Source of the DNA: Rhodococcoides corynebacterioides NBRC 14404
Lineage (GTDB): Bacteria; Actinomycetota; Actinomycetes; Mycobacteriales; Mycobacteriaceae
NCBI RefSeq assembly: GCF_001894765.1
Contig: NZ_BCWV01000005.1
Location: forward strand, 186,001 to 250,000
Reading direction: 5' to 3'
Length of the DNA: 64,000 nt
Shown here: piece after piece, positions 61,001-64,000 of the stretch
Layout: every line of letters begins with the position of its first letter
Position numbering within the stretch: the stretch's first letter is position 1
Program-made: the position numbers and the translations under genes
The notes under the pieces: generated by a model
Databases searched by the model: none
What the model was told of the DNA's origin: nothing
What the model saw: the letters and a program-made list of their open reading frames with translations, nothing else

Positions 61001-61630
61001 GACGGCATCCTCGCCCACGCCGCGCTGGTCTACGGGTACTTCCCGGCGGTCTCCGAGGGCAACGATCTCGTGGTGCTCGAATCGCCGGAACCCGATGCGC
61101 CGGAACGGGTTCGGTTCACCTTTCCCCGTCAGGACCGTGGGCGGTTCCTGTGCATCGCCGACTTCGTCCGGTCCCGCGACCTCGCTCGCGAGACCGGGGT
61201 GGTCGACGTCCTGCCGATGAACCTGGTCACCATGGGCCAGCCCATCGCGGATTTCGCCAACGAGCTCTTCGCGGCCGACGCCTACCGCGACTACCTCGAG
61301 GTGCACGGCATCGGCGTCCAGCTGACCGAGGCGCTGGCGGAGTACTGGCACCGCCGGGTCCGTGAGGAGCTCGTGCTCCCCGGCGGCCGCTCGCTGGTCG
61401 ACCAGGACCCCGACGAGGTCGAGGGCTACTTCAAGCTCGAGTATCGCGGCGCGCGGTACTCGTTCGGCTACGGCGCCTGCCCCGACCTCGAGGACCGCAT
61501 CAAGCTGGTCTCGCTGCTCGAGCCGCAGCGCATCGGCGTCGACCTGTCCGAGGAACTGCAACTGCACCCGGAGCAGTCGACCGACGCGTTCGTGCTCCAC
61601 CACCCGGAGGCCAAGTACTTCAATGTCTGA
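58061..61630 (+). CDS. metH: Cobalamin-dependent methionine synthase
   Basis: A 1189-residue multidomain enzyme that methylates homocysteine using methyltetrahydrofolate and cobalamin. The homocysteine domain (about 1-320) has zinc ligands in GLNCATGP and VGGCCGTTP. The pterin domain (about 335-610) has [14 protein letters not shown] and DHxxD-type loops. The cobalamin domain (about 640-870) has [21 protein letters not shown] with the axial His. The C-terminal activation domain (about 900-1189) binds S-adenosylmethionine. It corresponds to Rv2124c. The HAD gene overlaps its last codons. Confidence 0.97.
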   Translation: [1189 protein letters not shown]

Positions 61631-62294
61631 ACTCCAGGCCGTCCTGTTCGACATGGACGGCACGTTGCTCGACTCGGAGCGACTGTGGGACGTCGCCGTC
61701 TACGAGCTCTCCGCGCGGTTGGGCCGAGAACTGACGTCCGAGGTCCGGGAGTCGACGCTGGGCAATTCCATGCAGGGAGCGCTCGCCAAGGTGTTCGCGC
61801 ACGTGGGCCGGGAGGCGACGCCGGAGAACCTCGCCGAGGCCGCGGAGTGGCTCAACGGGCGCGTCCGCGTGCTGTTCGCGGACGGTCTGCCCTGGCTTCC
61901 CGGGGCCGCGGAGACCCTGGACGCGGTCAAGGCCGCCGGTCTGGGCTGCGCGCTGGTCACCAACACCGAGCGGGCGTTGACGGAGGTCGCGCTGGAGACG
62001 CTGGGACGTCACCGCTTCGACGCGACGGTCTGCGGCGACGAGGTCGCGTCGGCCAAGCCGTCGCCGGATCCCTACCTTCGGGCGGCTCGCCTGCTCGGGG
62101 TCGACCCGGCGTCCTGCGTCGCCGTCGAGGACTCGCCCACGGGGACGCAGGCCGCGAGTACCGCCGGGTGCGCGGTTCTGGTCGTCGGCACGGAGGTCCC
62201 GGTGCCCGCGGCGCCGGGACGCACCTTCCGCGACGGGCTCGTGGGGGTCACCGTCGACGAGCTCCGGGACGTCTCCACGCGGCGACCGTCCTGA
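61623..62294 (+). CDS. HAD family phosphatase
   Basis: A 223-residue haloacid-dehalogenase hydrolase of subfamily IA. Motif I is [11 protein letters not shown] (nucleophile Asp at residue 9), motif II is [11 protein letters not shown], the Lys of motif III is in [11 protein letters not shown] and motif IV is [13 protein letters not shown]. Such proteins hydrolyse small phosphomonoesters; the substrate is unknown. The ATG lies inside the metH stop region (8-base overlap), so it is co-translated with metH. It precedes hisE. Confidence 0.9.
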
Positions 62295-62337
62295 CCGCTG
62301 CACGTCGGGTCGCCGTGACGTGGAACAATCAGGCCCC

Positions 62338-62601
62338 GTGAAGAACTTCGATTCCCTGTTCGCCGAGCTCACCGATCGTGCCGTGACCCGCCCCGAGGGG
62401 TCGGGCACGGTGGCAGCGTTGGACGCCGGTGTGCATGCGCAGGGGAAGAAGGTTCTCGAGGAGGCCGGTGAGGTCTGGATCGCTGCGGAGCACGAGTCGG
62501 ACGAGGCCCTCGCCGAGGAGATCTCGCAGCTCCTCTACTGGGTCCAGGTGCTCATGGTGGGCAGGAACATCTCGCTCGAGGACGTCTACCGACATCTGTG
62601 A
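62338..62601 (+). CDS. hisE: Phosphoribosyl-ATP diphosphatase
   Basis: An 87-residue enzyme for the second step of histidine synthesis. It has the MazG-like helical motif [18 protein letters not shown] and [14 protein letters not shown] with Mg2+-binding Glu residues. GTG 62338 is used; GTG 62320 aligns with the annotated start of Rv2122c and adds six residues. AACAAT at 62323-62328 could be a -10 box. hisG follows after 46 bases. Confidence 0.95.
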   Translation: MKNFDSLFAELTDRAVTRPEGSGTVAALDAGVHAQGKKVLEEAGEVWIAAEHESDEALAEEISQLLYWVQVLMVGRNISLEDVYRHL

Positions 62602-62647
62602 CGCCCGCCGTCGCCCCTCCCTCCCACCGAGAACCGAAAGCCGAACC

Positions 62648-63499
62648 ATGTTGCGTGTCGCCGTTCCCAACAAGGGCGCCCTGTCCGAGCTCGCCGCCGA
62701 GATCCTCACCGAGGCCGGATACCGCCGCCGTACCGACTCCCGTGACCTCACGGTGCTCGACCCCGCCAACAACGTCGAGTTCTTCTTCCTCCGCCCCAAG
62801 GACATCGCCATCTACGTCGGATCGGGGGAGTTGGACCTGGGCATCACCGGGCGAGACCTCGCGCTCGATTCCGGCGCTCCCGTGGCCGAGCGCCTCGCGC
62901 TGGGCTTCGGATCCAGCACCTTCCGGTACGCCGCGCCGGCGGGCCGGGAGTGGTCCCCGGAGGACCTCGCGGGGCTCCGCATCGCCACGTCCTACCCCAA
63001 CCTGGTGCGCGCCGATCTCGCCCGACGCGGCCTCGAGGCCACCGTCATCCGCCTCGACGGCGCCGTGGAGATCTCCATCCAGCTCGGCGTGGCCGACGCC
63101 ATCGCGGACGTCGTCGGCTCGGGACGCACACTGCGCCAACACGATCTGTTGGCCTTCGGCGAATCGCTGTGCGACTCCGAGGGTGTGCTCATCGAGCGCG
63201 AGGGGTCCGATGGGCACGATCGCGCTCGCAACCAGTTGATCGCCCGCGTGCAGGGTGTGGTGTTCGCCCAGCAGTACCTGATGCTGGACTACGACTGCCC
63301 CCGCTCGTTGCTCGACCAAGCGGTCGAGATCACACCGGGGCTCGAGTCGCCCACCCTGTCGCCGCTGGCCGACGAGGCCTGGGTCGCCATCCGGGCCATG
63401 GTGCCGCGCAAGGGGCACAACGCGGTGATGGACCGTCTGGCCGACCTGGGCGCGAAAGCGATTCTGGCGTCGGACATCCGGTCCTGCCGAGCGTTCTAA
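62648..63499 (+). CDS. hisG: ATP phosphoribosyltransferase, long form
   Basis: A 283-residue long-form HisG that condenses ATP and PRPP in the first, feedback-regulated step of histidine synthesis. The catalytic part includes [28 protein letters not shown] and [23 protein letters not shown] (PRPP loop). The C-terminal regulatory domain (about 210-283) has [19 protein letters not shown] and allows histidine inhibition without HisZ. The stop overlaps that of the convergent gene by CTAA. Confidence 0.96.
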   Translation: MLRVAVPNKGALSELAAEILTEAGYRRRTDSRDLTVLDPANNVEFFFLRPKDIAIYVGSGELDLGITGRDLALDSGAPVAERLALGFGSSTFRYAAPAGREWSPEDLAGLRIATSYPNLVRADLARRGLEATVIRLDGAVEISIQLGVADAIADVVGSGRTLRQHDLLAFGESLCDSEGVLIEREGSDGHDRARNQLIARVQGVVFAQQYLMLDYDCPRSLLDQAVEITPGLESPTLSPLADEAWVAIRAMVPRKGHNAVMDRLADLGAKAILASDIRSCRAF

Positions 63500-64000
63500 C
63501 CCCGCGCCCGCACCTCGAGCGTCTGGAAGGACCGGCCCACGGGGCCGTGCTCGTCGTGCAGGACGGCCGAGCACAGCCCCACGCCGTCGTCGCTCAGCGC
63601 GGTGCTCGCCTGCACCCCGACCCACTCGCCGCGCGGCACGCGCACGATCTCGACCGTCAGGTCGGTGTTGAGGAACGTGTGGCGGGTGGGATCGATGCGC
63701 GCGGCGACGCCGTTGGCGATGTCCGCGACCGCGAACAGTCGCACGATCGGTGACGTCGACTCACCCTGCACCACAGGGTGTTTCGGTCGAGCCCACACCG
63801 ATCCGGGGCCGCTCTCGGTGGCGGACTCGCCGCCGCGGAAGTCCAGGCTGTCCAGGAAACCGCCGTGCCAGTGCTCGGGGAACACCCACCGGGACTCGCT
63901 CTCGTGCGGACCGGGACGCAGCGGAGGGTCGACGTCGTGTCGGATCGACGCAGTGTCCGACGTCGCGATGCGCCATCCGGTGCCGCGAGCGACCGTGCGG
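63496..64000 (-). CDS. Thioesterase family protein, N-terminus beyond the window
   Basis: The frame is open to the right edge; 167 C-terminal residues are visible. Segments [26 protein letters not shown] and [22 protein letters not shown] match the acyl-CoA thioesterase-like (double hotdog) family common in mycolate-producing actinobacteria. The N-terminal hotdog with its own motifs lies outside. Substrate unknown. Confidence 0.82.
   Translation of the reverse strand, partial: RTVARGTGWRIATSDTASIRHDVDPPLRPGPHESESRWVFPEHWHGGFLDSLDFRGGESATESGPGSVWARPKHPVVQGESTSPIVRLFAVADIANGVAARIDPTRHTFLNTDLTVEIVRVPRGEWVGVQASTALSDDGVGLCSAVLHDEHGPVGRSFQTLEVRARG

Overview
The window is GC-rich, gene-dense actinobacterial chromosome, most likely from a Rhodococcus-type member of the Nocardiaceae. 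The evidence is the gene content and order. Mycolate-type FAS-II genes (fabG1-inhA), mycothiol synthesis (mshC), a CrtL-type lycopene cyclase, DUF222/HNH (13E12-like) proteins and two blocks collinear with Mycobacterium tuberculosis are all present. No rRNA, CRISPR array, insertion sequence or prophage was seen. One tRNA (Leu, GAG) was found.

Layout. 1-0.93 kb: 3' part of a thioester-reductase-like SDR. 1.1-4.1 kb: minus-strand run SDR, lycopene cyclase, Ku. 4.2-32.6 kb: a block matching Rv1473-Rv1496. It holds an ABC-F protein, a thiolase-like protein, acnR and acn (with a recognisable AcnR operator), the Rv1476-like membrane protein, a RipA-like NlpC/P60 hydrolase, moxR-DUF58-VWA, fabG1-inhA-hemH, Rv1486c-like, DUF3097, NfeD-SPFH, TVP38, and mutA-mutB-meaB. 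A DUF222/HNH gene with a possible SOS box is inserted in this block between the NlpC/P60 gene and moxR. 32.6-37.9 kb: a catabolic-looking minus operon (trans-acting enoyl reductase-like, CoA-transferase, nucleoside hydrolase), a GCS2-type ligase and tRNA-Leu. 38.0-48.4 kb: a block matching Rv2141c-Rv2130c (M20 peptidase, YbhB, pyrD, DUF5703, lppL, uppP, phosphatase, DUF3090, SCO1664-family kinase-like protein, mshC). 48.4-55.9 kb: an accessory insertion. 55.9-64 kb: MFS, PAC2, metH, HAD phosphatase, hisE, hisG (matching Rv2125-Rv2121c) and a partial thioesterase.

The most notable accessory feature is at 48.4-55.9 kb. Three overlapping minus-strand genes encode the DUF2397, DUF2398 and TIGR02680 SMC-like proteins of a type III Wadjet anti-plasmid system (JetA, JetB, JetC). 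The expected fourth gene, the DUF2399/Toprim nuclease JetD, is missing. Immediately after the jetC stop codon lies a DUF559 endonuclease-like gene that is frameshifted and cut off at its 3' end. One deletion that removed jetD together with the tail of the DUF559 gene would explain this junction.

The genes are tightly packed. Many operon neighbours overlap by 4 bases (ATGA or GTGA), and several convergent pairs overlap at their stop codons. At least thirteen genes have a TANNNT box ending 4-9 bases before the chosen start codon, which suggests widespread leaderless transcription. Functional themes are envelope and mycolate synthesis, mycothiol, B12-dependent metabolism (metH, mutAB, meaB), central carbon control (acn/acnR), haem synthesis and DNA maintenance or defence.
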